Source: Albidovulum sp.
GTDB taxonomy: Bacteria > Pseudomonadota > Alphaproteobacteria > Rhodobacterales > Rhodobacteraceae
Length of the DNA: 64,000 bases
NCBI GenBank assembly: GCA_028823855.1
Contig: JAPPFL010000065.1
Location: forward strand, 1-64,000
Reading direction: 5' to 3'
The position numbers and the translations under genes were made by a program. Below, one piece after another: positions 17,048-26,323 of this stretch; the stretch's first letter is position 1, and each line of letters opens with the position of its first letter. Under the pieces are notes generated by a model that ran no database searches, had not been told where the DNA came from, and saw only the letters and a list, made by a program, of their open reading frames with translations.

Positions 17048-19363
17048 TCACGCGGATCCGAACGCTCGGCCGCGTACCTGTTCGACCGCCTTCAGTACGC
17101 GTTCGGGAGTTGCCGGCGCGTCCATCGGCAAATAGCTTGACGCCTCGTCTCCGCAAGCGGCGACTGCGTCCGATATTGCCATAAGAACCGAGATGGCCAG
17201 CATGAGAGGCGGCTCGCCGACTGCCTTGGATTTGTGGATTGTCGATTCCTTGTTGCATCCTCGGTTCCAAAGCGCCGAATTGAACACCGCCGGCCGGTCG
17301 GAGCATGCCGGGATCTTGTAGGTGGAAGGAGCGTGCGTCTTTAGCCTCCCGGCCTCGTCCCACACGAGTTCTTCGGTGGTGAGCCATCCTGCACCCTGAA
17401 CATATCCGCCTTCGACCTGGCCGAGATCGATGGCGGGGTTTATGGACCGCCCCGCGTCGTTGAGCAAATCGGCGCGAAGTATACGGTTTTCGCCGGTCAG
17501 CGTGTCTATGGCGACTTCGGTAACTGCAGCTCCGTAAGCAAAATAGTAGAACGGCCTGCCTCGCCCCACAATCCGGTCCCAGTTGATTTTCGGGGTCGCA
17601 TAGAATCCGGTCGCCGAAAGCGAAACTCTGTTGATATAGGCTAGATTCACGGCGTCCTTGAAATCGTAGGATTCATCGCCGACTATGAATTTGCCGTGCT
17701 CGAATCGAACCTGATCCGGCGAAGCCTGATGCATTTCAGCAAGCAGAGTTTTGATGCGCCCCGTTATTTCGTCGCAGGCGCACTTTACGGCCATGCCGTT
17801 GAGATCCGAACCCGCGGAAGCGGCGGTCGCCGACGTGTTCGGAACTTTTCCTGTGTCCGTGGCCGAAATCTTAATCGCGTCTAGCGGCTGTCCCAATGCA
17901 TCCGCCGCGACCTGCGCGACCTTGATGAATAGCCCCTGGCCCATTTCGGTGCCGCCGTGGTTTAAATGAACCGAGCCGTCTTGGTAGACGTGCACCAGAG
18001 CGCCTGCTTGGTTCAGGTGCGTCAGAGTGAACGATATCCCGAATTTAACGGGAGTAAGCGCTATGCCGCGCTTGATTATCGGGTTTTCGGCATTCCATTT
18101 TTGAATTTCGCGCCGACGATTCAGATAGTTGGAGGCTTCGACCAGTTCGTCGGTCATGTCTCCAATGACGCAATCCTCAACCGTCATATGGTAGGGCGTC
18201 GTCTGCAATGTTTCGCTTCCCTCGGCCGCGTAGTAGTTCCTGCGCCGGACTTCGAGCGGATCCATTTTCAGCGCGCGCGCCGCGTGGTCGATAACGGTTT
18301 CAATGCCGATCATTCCCTGCGGTCCGCCGAATCCTCGGAAAGCCGTCGCGGACTGCATGTGCGTTCGCAGCCTGTGCGAAACTATTTTCGCGTTGGGCAG
18401 GTGGTATGCGTTGTCGGCGTGCAGCATGGCGCGGTCGGCTACGGCTAGCGATAGATCCAGCGCCCATCCGCATCGAGTGTATTGGTCGAATACCACGCCT
18501 TCGATTTTGCCGCCGCTACTAAATCCCGCCCGGTATCGAATTCGAAAATCATGCCTTTTGCCGGTGATCGTCATATCGTCGTCGCGGTCGTATCGCATTT
18601 TGCAAGGCCGCGAGGTCGACCGCGCGGCAACCGCGCACGCAACGGCGAGAGCATTCGACTGGCTTTCCTTGCCTCCGAACCCGCCTCCCATGCGCCGCAC
18701 TTCCACCCGGACCGCGTTCATTGGCACCGCTAGCGCATCGGCCACTTTGTGCTGTACTTCCGACGGATGCTGGCTTGAAACGCAAACATGCATGTCGCCG
18801 TTTTCCTGCGGTATCGCCAGAGCGGCTTGACCCTCCAAGTAGAAATGCTCCTGTCCGCCGATCTCGATTTCGCCCTCGACGCGGCATTCGGCGGCGGCGA
18901 TTGCTGCTTCTGCATCGCCTATTTCGTAAACGCGCGTCTCTTCGAATCGGCTTTTCGCCTTGATAGCGTCGCTGTACTTCACGAGCGGGTCCGACTCTTC
19001 GAATTCTACCTTCGCCCGCCGAGCCGCCTTCCGCGCCGCATGATGGGAACGTGCGACGACAATGAAGATTGGCTGGCCAGCGTAGAAGACCTCGCCCTCC
19101 GCCAACAGCGGTTCGTCCCTGATTGACGGCGACACGTCGTTTGCGCCCGGCAGATCGTCCGTCAGGATAACTTCCACGACCCCGGGAAACCTGCGGACCG
19201 GTTCGACATCCAGGGAAACAATTTTAGCCCGCGCAACTTCGGAAAGCCCGAATGCAAGGTGGAGCGTTCCTTTCGGCGTCGGCAGATCATCGACGTATTT
19301 CGCGGCGCCCGTTACGTGGAGCCTCGCCGCATCGTGTTCGCTTGGCTTGTAGATCACGTTCAT
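17048..19363 (-). CDS. xdhB: Xanthine dehydrogenase large, molybdopterin-binding subunit
   Basis: A 771-residue cytosolic subunit that oxidises hypoxanthine and xanthine to urate at a molybdenum centre. Landmarks: GQEHFYLEGQ around 170-179, the molybdopterin motif GGGFGGKE at 226-233, AFRGFGGPQGM in the middle, and KAVGEPPLMLA near the C-terminus, which carries the catalytic Glu. Length is normal for the separate XdhB type. The start overlaps the end of xdhA by 4 bases. Confidence 0.95.
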   Translation of the reverse strand: MNVIYKPSEHDAARLHVTGAAKYVDDLPTPKGTLHLAFGLSEVARAKIVSLDVEPVRRFPGVVEVILTDDLPGANDVSPSIRDEPLLAEGEVFYAGQPIFIVVARSHHAARKAARRAKVEFEESDPLVKYSDAIKAKSRFEETRVYEIGDAEAAIAAAECRVEGEIEIGGQEHFYLEGQAALAIPQENGDMHVCVSSQHPSEVQHKVADALAVPMNAVRVEVRRMGGGFGGKESQSNALAVACAVAARSTSRPCKMRYDRDDDMTITGKRHDFRIRYRAGFSSGGKIEGVVFDQYTRCGWALDLSLAVADRAMLHADNAYHLPNAKIVSHRLRTHMQSATAFRGFGGPQGMIGIETVIDHAARALKMDPLEVRRRNYYAAEGSETLQTTPYHMTVEDCVIGDMTDELVEASNYLNRRREIQKWNAENPIIKRGIALTPVKFGISFTLTHLNQAGALVHVYQDGSVHLNHGGTEMGQGLFIKVAQVAADALGQPLDAIKISATDTGKVPNTSATAASAGSDLNGMAVKCACDEITGRIKTLLAEMHQASPDQVRFEHGKFIVGDESYDFKDAVNLAYINRVSLSATGFYATPKINWDRIVGRGRPFYYFAYGAAVTEVAIDTLTGENRILRADLLNDAGRSINPAIDLGQVEGGYVQGAGWLTTEELVWDEAGRLKTHAPSTYKIPACSDRPAVFNSALWNRGCNKESTIHKSKAVGEPPLMLAISVLMAISDAVAACGDEASSYLPMDAPATPERVLKAVEQVRGRAFGSA

Positions 19364-20772
19364 AGTTTGATATCCAGCACGTGCGTCGGCTTGGATTCCT
19401 GCGAAGCTTCGGCCGCGAATTTGGCGATAAGGTTTCTCGCCGCGGCGACTCTATATTCCGTGGAAGCCCTGGTAGTCGCCTTGTTCACTCGCATCGGCGA
19501 AAAATCCCGGACGAGCGCTTCCTGCGCATCGGAAACCGTCTCGGGCGTCAGCCGTCGCCCCAGCAGCGCCGATTCGGTTCCGGGCGACCGCCTGGGTATG
19601 GAAGCCATGCCGCCGAAAGCAATTCGCGCCGACACTACGACTTCTTTCTCGACAGCGATGTTGAAGCAGCCGCAGACCGAGGAAATGTCCTGATCCAGGC
19701 GTTTCGACAGCTTGTAGCACCTTAGGTGATCATCCTGGACCGGGATCAGGATTTTCTCGATTAGTTCGCCCGGCAGCCTGTCCTGCTTCTTGAACCCCAG
19801 GAAAAATTTCTCGACCGGAATGGTTCTTGTCTTTCCGCCCTTGCGCAGCTTCAGTTTCGCGCCGAGAGCGATCATCGCAGGCGGAGAATCGCCGATTGGA
19901 GACGCATTGGCGATATTGCCGCCGAGCGTTGCGGCGTTGCGTATCTGTACTGATCCAAATCGCCGCAGGAGTTCGGAAAGGGCCGGGTGGCGGGCGGTCA
20001 TGAATTTTCTGATGTTCTCCAGTGGAACCGCTGAGCCGATTTCAATGAATGAATTTGCGACTTCGATCTTGGAAAGTTCCGGAACCTGCGCCGCGAAACA
20101 GGCCTTTTCTATTTCTCGGAGCTTTTTTGTTACCCATAGCCCGACGTCGGTTGCGCCGCCGATAACGACCGCATCGGGATTGCTTTCGTACCACTCGGCG
20201 AGCTCGTTCAAATTTCGAGCTACCAGAAACCTGTTCGTCTCGACGCTCTCGCCGCGGGCCCGAGGCGGCGGCTCGTCCCGAATCCATTCGGGAACTGGCT
20301 TTCCAGCAGCTGATTCCGCCGCTTTGACTATAGGCGCATAGCCCGTGCAACGGCACAGATTGCCCGCGAGGACATCGTCGTGAAGCCTGTCCCCGATCGA
20401 ATGCGCGGCTGCCATCGACATAATGATGCCCGGAGTGCAAAAGCCGCATTGGCTTCCGTGATTCGCGATCATCGCTTCCTGAACCGGGTGGAGACTGCCA
20501 TTAAGTTCCGCAATGCCTTCCACAGTTCTTACGTCTTTTCCGTCCATTTGGGGCAGGAAGAATAGGCAGGAATTCACCGCTCCCCGGACCATGCGGCCGT
20601 TTTCGTTGTGCGAGACCATCACCGTGCAGGCGCCGCAGTCTCCTTCATTGCAGCCTTCCTTCGTTCCCGTGAGTCCTTGTTCCTCGCGCAGCCAGTCAAG
20701 TAGAGTGGCGGTAGGTTCGACATCGTTCACCGACACCTCCCGGCCGTTCACGCGAAAATGGATTTTGGTCAT
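19360..20772 (-). CDS. xdhA: Xanthine dehydrogenase small subunit (two 2Fe-2S clusters and FAD domain)
   Basis: A 470-residue electron-transfer subunit. The plant-ferredoxin-type cluster is bound by Cys41, Cys46, Cys49 and Cys69 (EGCNEGDCGAC), and the second cluster by Cys109, Cys112, Cys140 and Cys142 (CGFCTPG, CRCTGY). A CO-dehydrogenase-type FAD domain follows, with VIGGATDVGLWV and TLGGNIANASPIGD. It passes electrons from the XdhB molybdenum site to NAD. The ATG overlaps the uraH stop by one base (TGATG). Confidence 0.95.
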   Translation of the reverse strand: MTKIHFRVNGREVSVNDVEPTATLLDWLREEQGLTGTKEGCNEGDCGACTVMVSHNENGRMVRGAVNSCLFFLPQMDGKDVRTVEGIAELNGSLHPVQEAMIANHGSQCGFCTPGIIMSMAAAHSIGDRLHDDVLAGNLCRCTGYAPIVKAAESAAGKPVPEWIRDEPPPRARGESVETNRFLVARNLNELAEWYESNPDAVVIGGATDVGLWVTKKLREIEKACFAAQVPELSKIEVANSFIEIGSAVPLENIRKFMTARHPALSELLRRFGSVQIRNAATLGGNIANASPIGDSPPAMIALGAKLKLRKGGKTRTIPVEKFFLGFKKQDRLPGELIEKILIPVQDDHLRCYKLSKRLDQDISSVCGCFNIAVEKEVVVSARIAFGGMASIPRRSPGTESALLGRRLTPETVSDAQEALVRDFSPMRVNKATTRASTEYRVAAARNLIAKFAAEASQESKPTHVLDIKL

Positions 20773-21119
20773 CAGCTGCCTCGATAAGTGCTGTACCCGT
20801 ACGGGGATAGGAGGAGCGGCACGTGGTAGTGGCCGTCCTCCGACACGCCAAATCTTATCGGTACGACATCCAGGAACAGCGGCTTGGGCGCGGCTAGGCC
20901 TGTCGAGCGAAAATAGTCCCCGGCGAAAAATGCGAGCTCGTAAGTCCCGGTTTTGAATTCCTTCTTTTCCAAAAGCGGGCCATCCAGCCGACCGTCGCTA
21001 TTCGTGGTTCCCGAAGCAATGACGCGGTCGCTCTCTCCAATGCGTCTTAGCTCCACGCGCAGCCCTTTCGCGGGACGGCCCATGGATGTGTCGAGAACAT
21101 GCGTTGTCAATCTGCCCAT
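20772..21119 (-). CDS. uraH: 5-hydroxyisourate hydrolase
   Basis: A 115-residue transthyretin-related protein that hydrolyses 5-hydroxyisourate, the uricase product, to OHCU. The N-terminal [16 protein letters not shown] and the C-terminal YRGS signature that separates the enzyme from transthyretin are both intact. GGAGAA precedes the ATG. It is the first gene of the xdhABC-transporter operon. Uricase and OHCU decarboxylase, the enzymes before and after it in the pathway, are not in the window. Confidence 0.93.
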   Translation of the reverse strand: MGRLTTHVLDTSMGRPAKGLRVELRRIGESDRVIASGTTNSDGRLDGPLLEKKEFKTGTYELAFFAGDYFRSTGLAAPKPLFLDVVPIRFGVSEDGHYHVPLLLSPYGYSTYRGS

Positions 21120-21404
21120 CGATTTCTCCAGCCGATCTGCTCAATTCCGCAGCGGCAGCGACATGCCTTAGGAAATAGCCTTTGCGGTCGTCGCGGTCAA
21201 ATCCTTTTGTCGCGATCCGGTTCCCCGGACTTGCGAGCGCAAAATTCTGGCTCATCGGCAACGAAAAAAATTTTGGTGTCGCCTTCGTTTCCCGCAAGCC
21301 GGCATGGCGGGATACCGAAACGAAAATTCTATCGGTTCAATTCGCCCTGCATCGCCGTCTTGCTGTCGGGCCCGTCGGTCGCCGGCAATGGAGGAATCCG
21401 ATTT

Positions 21405-21790
21405 GAAGGGCTTGAAGGCAAATGCGCGATCGCGACCGGTTCGGCAAGGGGCTTAGGCGCAGATTGGCGAACGAGGTCTAGTCCGACGACGCCCGCGAAT
21501 TTCCTGCGGACATCGAAGACTTGTCGGATTCAGTGCATTCAACAATGGACGCGGGCGAAGTTGCCGAAAGCATGCGCACGTACGCCAAAATATTCTAGGA
21601 ACCGGAAGCGGCAGCAGCTTTTCCGGTCGATGCGTTTGGATTTACTGGCATCCTCGCGAACAATGCCGGATACTTCGCGAGTCTCCAATGCAAGCCTTAC
21701 CGATACGATTCCGTCGAGGAATGGGACTGGATCTCTAGAGAATCGATGCAGTTCGCCTTGAGTTGGATGAAATTGCAATGTCGAAAGTCC
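21405..21790 (+). pseudogene. Decayed short-chain dehydrogenase/reductase
   Basis: The plus strand opens with EGLEGKCAIATGSARGLGAD, the SDR cofactor-binding Gly motif (TGxxxGxG). A frame change then leads through SVHSTMDAGEVAESMRTYAK, an in-frame TAG near 21596, and VDAFGFTGILANNAGYFASL, the SDR NNAG motif, followed by SVEEWDWIS. The catalytic Tyr-x3-Lys half is missing. A frameshift, a stop and a 3' truncation make this a dead gene. It is embedded between two minus-strand operons and belongs to neither. Confidence 0.75.
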
Positions 21791-21888
21791 GCGCCGCCCG
21801 CGACCCCGATTCCAAAGAAGGTCATGGCTCGTTTTATCCGCTTGCACCCGATCGCGCGGAATATTCGGTCCGCAACGCGATTTTCGAG

Positions 21889-23022
21889 CTAGGCGACAAA
21901 CAGGCGGCGCGGGAAATTGGTGAGTCGCTCGATTCCTTCGCCGGTAACAGCTATGGTTTCCGACATGCCAAATCCGCGCGCCAGTACATAGGTATGAAAA
22001 GTCATACCGGATTCGAATACCCAGTCTGAACCGGGAACGGCTTCAAGCGGTTCGCCGCCGGAAGGCGGTAGAAGCAGTCCGACGGAATAAAAGGTTTTGT
22101 TGGTATATGTGTCCCGGAAATTGTTCGACAACACGCCATCTCGGTAGATTTTGTCCGGAACGCATGCGGCGACGCCGGGGCGCACTTCCGCAAGCGCGGC
22201 GTCCTGGATTGAAATCAAAGCTTCGACGAGGCTGCGGTCATCTTCGGTGGCCTCGGCGACGCGGATCGGACGCATGAATCGAGCGTGGTAGTGGCGTACA
22301 TTCGGCGTGGTTTCAACTTGGACGATGTCTCCGCGTTTCAGAACCCGGTCCGAATAGCCTCCGTGAAGATGCAATGCGCGCTCGCCGGACGAAAGGACTC
22401 CCGGTCCGGGAAGGTCGCTTCCCGCGCGGATCATCGCGGCGCAGATTTCCGCTGCGATTTCGCGTTCGCTCACTCCTATTCCGGCCGTGTCGATGGCGGC
22501 CTGCATGCCCGCCTCGGCAACTTTCCCCGCGCGTCGCTGATATTCTATTTCCGCCGGACTTTTGATCAGCCTCATATCCGCCGCGAGGCGGCTTTCATTG
22601 CGCCAGATCGCCGCTGGAAGGCTTTCCCGGAGTTTCTTGAATCCGCTGGCTGAAAGCGAACCGGAAGCCAGTTCAACGCCCAGTCGAACATTTCCGCCGA
22701 CGTGACGGATAGCGGCCGAGGCGGCGGTTTTGAACGGATCCTCGCCGTCTTTCCACATGGCGCGGTCCGAAAAGACGCAGGTTGCATCGAGGTAGTATTC
22801 TTCGACATCGCGACAAACAATCGCCGGCCTGCCTTCGGCGGGAACAATCGCGCATTGAAAGGTGCCGTATCCTCGCGTGAAAAAACCCGTCAGCCAAGTC
22901 ACGGTTTCGGGCTGGAAAGCGATTAGACCGTCGAGGCCGCGGTCGGCGAGTTTTACTTGGACACGCGCAAGGCGATCTTCGTATTCCGACTTGTCGAACC
23001 AAGGAGCCGCGATGCCGTTCAT
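21889..23022 (-). CDS. Creatinase-like M24 family protein (non-metal pita-bread fold)
   Basis: A 377-residue protein with an N-terminal creatinase/prolidase domain and a C-terminal pita-bread catalytic domain. The linker motif RLIKSPAEIEYQRRA is diagnostic of the family. The five metal ligands of aminopeptidase P/prolidase are absent: the usual Asp-x-Gly region reads QVETTPNVRHYHARFMRP, and the His-Gly-x-Gly region reads VGLLLPPSGGEPLE. Metal-free members include creatinase and ectoine hydrolase (family knowledge), so a C-N hydrolase acting on a small guanidino or amide compound is more likely than a peptidase. It starts 13 bases after the glutamine amidotransferase and is probably co-transcribed with it. 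Confidence 0.8.
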   Translation of the reverse strand: MNGIAAPWFDKSEYEDRLARVQVKLADRGLDGLIAFQPETVTWLTGFFTRGYGTFQCAIVPAEGRPAIVCRDVEEYYLDATCVFSDRAMWKDGEDPFKTAASAAIRHVGGNVRLGVELASGSLSASGFKKLRESLPAAIWRNESRLAADMRLIKSPAEIEYQRRAGKVAEAGMQAAIDTAGIGVSEREIAAEICAAMIRAGSDLPGPGVLSSGERALHLHGGYSDRVLKRGDIVQVETTPNVRHYHARFMRPIRVAEATEDDRSLVEALISIQDAALAEVRPGVAACVPDKIYRDGVLSNNFRDTYTNKTFYSVGLLLPPSGGEPLEAVPGSDWVFESGMTFHTYVLARGFGMSETIAVTGEGIERLTNFPRRLFVA

Positions 23023-23035
23023 CGATCCGGACGGC

Positions 23036-23746
23036 TCAATTCCGACTGCCGGATTTCAGCACGTCGGCGAAACGAGAGAGCATGGTCTTCGCAGACAACG
23101 CGGGATCGGCTTGCGCCTTGAGCAAGTCTACGTCCGCGCCATCTTTTTCCATGCGCTTCCGGTTTTCCTCGAACCAGATCGGGGCTTGGTTCTCGTCAAT
23201 TTCGGGGTGGCCCTGGATGCCCCATATGCATTGGTCTCGATACCGCCAAATCTGGTTCGGGCAGTCGTCCGAGTACGCTAAAATCGTCATGTCGTCGTGT
23301 TCTGATCGCACTTCGTCGTTGTGCCAAACGAACATGCGGACATGCGCGCCCAGCTCGGCTCCAATCGCATCATTGGCCGCCTCGGGCGTAACGGGAAGGT
23401 CCATGTATCCGATCTCGCAGCGCGACCGGCGAAATACCTGATCGCGTCCGCATAGCGCCGAAGCAAGTATCTGGCTGCCGAAGCAGATGCCTAGCATGGG
23501 TAGATCGCGTTCGGCGGCCTCGGCGATCAGATCGTGTTCGCGTTTTATGAATTCTATATTCTCGTAGGCGCCATGCGGGCTGCCGGAAAGAAATATTCCG
23601 TCATAGCTGCCCAAATCCTCGGGAAAATCACCAGCGTAGGCCCAGCGTCGTTCGACTTCGAGCCCCAAGCATTCAAACCTTTCGCCGAGTTTCGCCACTG
23701 TTTCAAGCTTCGGACCGTTTCCGAGGTATAGAAGTCGTTCTGGCAC
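23036..23746 (-). CDS. Class I glutamine amidotransferase-like protein
   Basis: A 236-residue stand-alone GATase1 domain resembling the GMP synthase glutaminase and gamma-glutamyl hydrolases such as PuuD. The nucleophile Cys88 (GICFGSQ) and the His180/Glu182 pair (GHPEID) are intact. The start is GTG, preceded by AGGGGCC. Length fits the GuaA-N-like single-domain group. Coupled with a creatinase-like protein, it may remove a gamma-glutamyl group or supply ammonia. The true acceptor cannot be told. Confidence 0.8.
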   Translation of the reverse strand: MPERLLYLGNGPKLETVAKLGERFECLGLEVERRWAYAGDFPEDLGSYDGIFLSGSPHGAYENIEFIKREHDLIAEAAERDLPMLGICFGSQILASALCGRDQVFRRSRCEIGYMDLPVTPEAANDAIGAELGAHVRMFVWHNDEVRSEHDDMTILAYSDDCPNQIWRYRDQCIWGIQGHPEIDENQAPIWFEENRKRMEKDGADVDLLKAQADPALSAKTMLSRFADVLKSGSRN

Positions 23747-23843
23747 GTCTGGCCCCTTTTAAGTCGTCGGTCGAAAGTATACCCTTTGTAAGCCGTTAGC
23801 AATTCAGGACCGCCCGCAGCGGCCGCAGGGAAGGCAGCAAATC

Positions 23844-24605
23844 ATGCGTATCGATCTTAATTCGGATTTGGGCGAGGGATTCGGTCCTTGGAAGATCGGC
23901 GACGACGATCGGATGCTGGACATCGTTACGTCGGCAAATGTCGCTTGCGGATTTCATGCTGGCGATCCCGACATCATGTACAGCATGGCGGTTCGGGCGA
24001 AAACCAAGCGGGTCGCGGTCGGCGCGCACCCGGGCTACCGGGATCTGATCGGATTCGGCCGAAGGGCGATGGCCGGCATCACCGGCCGGGAAATCGAAAG
24101 GCTCGTAGCCTACCAGGTCGGGGCCTTCCAGTCCGTATGCTCGCTGGCGGGCTACCGAATGAGCTACGTCAAGACTCACGGTGCGCTAGGCAACGCATGC
24201 AATGACGACGACGGGCTAGCGGATGCAGTTGCGAGGGGCATTTCGGCTGCGGACCCCGGGCTCGCATGGCTTATCATGCCCGGAACACCAACGGAACGAG
24301 CCGCCGAACGGGCAGGACTTCGGCCGGCGCGGGAGATTTATGCAGACCGAACTTATGCGGATAGTTTCAACCTAGCGCCTCGTAGCCGCCCGGGAACCGT
24401 AATCCACGACGCTTCGATAGCTTGCGAACGCGTGCTCAAGATGGTTTCCGAAGGCCGCATCGAATCGGAGACCGGGCGAGAAATGAAGGTCGAGATCGAC
24501 TCGATCTGCGTGCATGGCGACAATCCGGCAAGCGTGGAAATGGCGAGCAGAATTCGCGCCGCTCTCGAGGCCGAAGGCTGGACCGTGGCTCCATTCGCGA
24601 AATAG
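23844..24605 (+). CDS. pxpA: 5-oxoprolinase subunit A (LamB/YcsF family)
   Basis: A 253-residue protein beginning MRIDLNSDLGEGFGPW, the family hallmark, with ACGFHAGDP and the VGAHPGYRD segment. With PxpB and PxpC it cleaves 5-oxoproline (pyroglutamate) to glutamate using ATP. GGAAGG precedes the ATG. Unusually, it is on the plus strand while pxpB and pxpC are on the minus strand and converge on it: only 3 bases separate the stop codons of pxpA and pxpC. Confidence 0.92.
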   Translation: MRIDLNSDLGEGFGPWKIGDDDRMLDIVTSANVACGFHAGDPDIMYSMAVRAKTKRVAVGAHPGYRDLIGFGRRAMAGITGREIERLVAYQVGAFQSVCSLAGYRMSYVKTHGALGNACNDDDGLADAVARGISAADPGLAWLIMPGTPTERAAERAGLRPAREIYADRTYADSFNLAPRSRPGTVIHDASIACERVLKMVSEGRIESETGREMKVEIDSICVHGDNPASVEMASRIRAALEAEGWTVAPFAK

Positions 24606-24608
24606 GAG

Positions 24609-25604
24609 TTAGAGTCCGTCCGTTGAACCGTGGATTAGGTTGACGCTGAGCAAGGATTCGGTTGTCGGTCCCAAGGAAACCGGTCGAATCGACGACAATG
24701 TACGATCCATCCGGGTTTTCGCCAAAACGGCTGCGGCGACGGCTTCGTCCAGCGTAACCGAGGAGAAATTTACGATACCGCCAGGTGAAATCTGCGCCAG
24801 CCGGTCGAGATCGGAGCTAATCACCGTGGCGATTTTCGGATAGCCGCCAGTCGGCGGACAGTCGCGCAGCAAGACAGTAGGCACGCCATCGCCCGGCACT
24901 TGAATGCTGCCGGGAAGCACTCCGTCAGATACGATGTTGGCATCGCCCAAGTGGCGCAGCTCGGGCCCGGAAAGCCGGCACGCCATGCGATCGCTGTCGT
25001 GCCGGACCGTAAAGGGGCATTGGGCCAGAAGCGTTAACGCCTCGGCCGCGAAATAGTCGTTCTGAGGGCCCGCGACGAAGCGGATCGGATCGTCGTCGCC
25101 AGTCGTCGGCACCGCCTCGAGCAATTTTCCGCGTTCCGGTGCCTTGGTCGGCAGCCGATCGCCGGCCGCAAGGGTTTTGCCTCCGATGCCTGTACGGGCA
25201 TGGGCTGACAGGCTTCCCATCTGAGGCTGGAGGTCGATACCGCCCCCTACTGCGAGATAGGCATAGACGCCGCCTCGCACCGGACCGACTTCGACGATAT
25301 CTCCGTTCTTGGCTCGTGCCGATCGGTTCGACGGAACAAAGCTCCCCTCGATTCTCAGCGGGCAGTCGGGGCCAACGAGCGCGATTGCGACCTCTTTGTC
25401 CTCGACCGAAAGCCGCCCGCCCGCCAGCTGAAATTCCACGCACGCCTCGAATGGCGAATTGCCAACCAGAGCATTGGCCAATCGGGCGGATGATCGGTCG
25501 ACCCAGCCGGATGTGGAGACTCCGAAGCGGCGGAAACCGAATCGCCCATGGTCCTGTATCGTGGTGCACGACCCGCAGTCGATAACTCGCAGGCCCGCCA
25601 TCAT
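24609..25604 (-). CDS. pxpC: 5-oxoprolinase subunit C (KipA/biotin-dependent carboxyltransferase domain)
   Basis: A 331-residue protein with the family start LRVIDCGSCTTIQDHGRFGFRR and the conserved DRSSARLANALVGN. The C-terminal segment PTGGYPKIATVISSDLDRLAQ is also typical. Its ATG overlaps the pxpB stop by 4 bases (ATGA), so the two are coupled. It forms the PxpBC complex that phosphorylates 5-oxoproline for PxpA. Confidence 0.92.
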   Translation of the reverse strand: MMAGLRVIDCGSCTTIQDHGRFGFRRFGVSTSGWVDRSSARLANALVGNSPFEACVEFQLAGGRLSVEDKEVAIALVGPDCPLRIEGSFVPSNRSARAKNGDIVEVGPVRGGVYAYLAVGGGIDLQPQMGSLSAHARTGIGGKTLAAGDRLPTKAPERGKLLEAVPTTGDDDPIRFVAGPQNDYFAAEALTLLAQCPFTVRHDSDRMACRLSGPELRHLGDANIVSDGVLPGSIQVPGDGVPTVLLRDCPPTGGYPKIATVISSDLDRLAQISPGGIVNFSSVTLDEAVAAAVLAKTRMDRTLSSIRPVSLGPTTESLLSVNLIHGSTDGL

Positions 25605-26323
25605 GCGCAGCTCTTGGGAAAGGCGTCTCCGGAGGCGAATTGCGCCTCAAGCCGTTCCCATTCTTCAGCCGGGAATGGTTCGAATTCCACTGCGTCGCCA
25701 GGTTCGAAAAGAAAGATTGGATTGCGGTCGGGGTGAAACGAACGAACCGGCGTGCGCCCGATCAAATGCCAGCCGCTTGGGCTGGGAATCGATCCGATGG
25801 CGGTCTGGCCTCCGCCGATTGCGACAGATCCTCCGGGTATGCGGCGCCGCGGCGTGCCGCGCCGCGGAGTGGCAAGCCGCGGATCGAGTCCGCCCAAATA
25901 CGTGAACCCCGGCATGAAGCCGACCATGAAGACGCGATACGTCGTTTCTGAATGCAGTTCGATCGCCTGCTCCGGCGAGATTCCGCGCGCCTTGGCGAGC
26001 GCGTCCAAATCCTCTCCAAAATTTCCGCCGTAGACGACCGGCACTCTCCAGCGCCTTCCCTTGCCCGGTTGCGGGCGCACGTCGCGAGCAAGCCTTGAAA
26101 GCGTTAGAATCAAATCCGCATGCGCCGAATTCACGGGATCAAGGTGCACGAGCAAGGAACAGTAGGTTGGCACAGTCTCTATCACTCCGGGAAGCCTTGC
26201 CCGCCGGACCTCGCGGTCGAGCTCGATCACTTGCTCGTTGAGCCGCGCATCGATTTCGTTGCCGAATTCAATTGTTAGGGCGGAATCCCCGCAGGGGAGA
26301 ACGCGGGGATAGTTCGGGCTCAT
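25601..26323 (-). CDS. pxpB: 5-oxoprolinase subunit B (KipI family)
   Basis: A 240-residue KipI-type protein: LPCGDSALTIEFGNEID at the start, VPVVYGG in the middle and GFMPGFTYLGGLDPRLATPR followed by GGSVAIGGGQTAIG. It overlaps the dehydrogenase stop upstream and the pxpC start downstream, each by 4 bases, making it part of a tightly packed four-gene minus-strand operon. Confidence 0.92.
   Translation of the reverse strand: MSPNYPRVLPCGDSALTIEFGNEIDARLNEQVIELDREVRRARLPGVIETVPTYCSLLVHLDPVNSAHADLILTLSRLARDVRPQPGKGRRWRVPVVYGGNFGEDLDALAKARGISPEQAIELHSETTYRVFMVGFMPGFTYLGGLDPRLATPRRGTPRRRIPGGSVAIGGGQTAIGSIPSPSGWHLIGRTPVRSFHPDRNPIFLFEPGDAVEFEPFPAEEWERLEAQFASGDAFPKSCA

Noticed and set aside
25841-25867. 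GC-rich repeat/inverted-repeat sequence near 25.85 kb
   Set aside because: It lies inside pxpB and encodes the conserved Arg/Pro-rich loop (TPRRGTPRRRIPGG), so it is explained by coding sequence.
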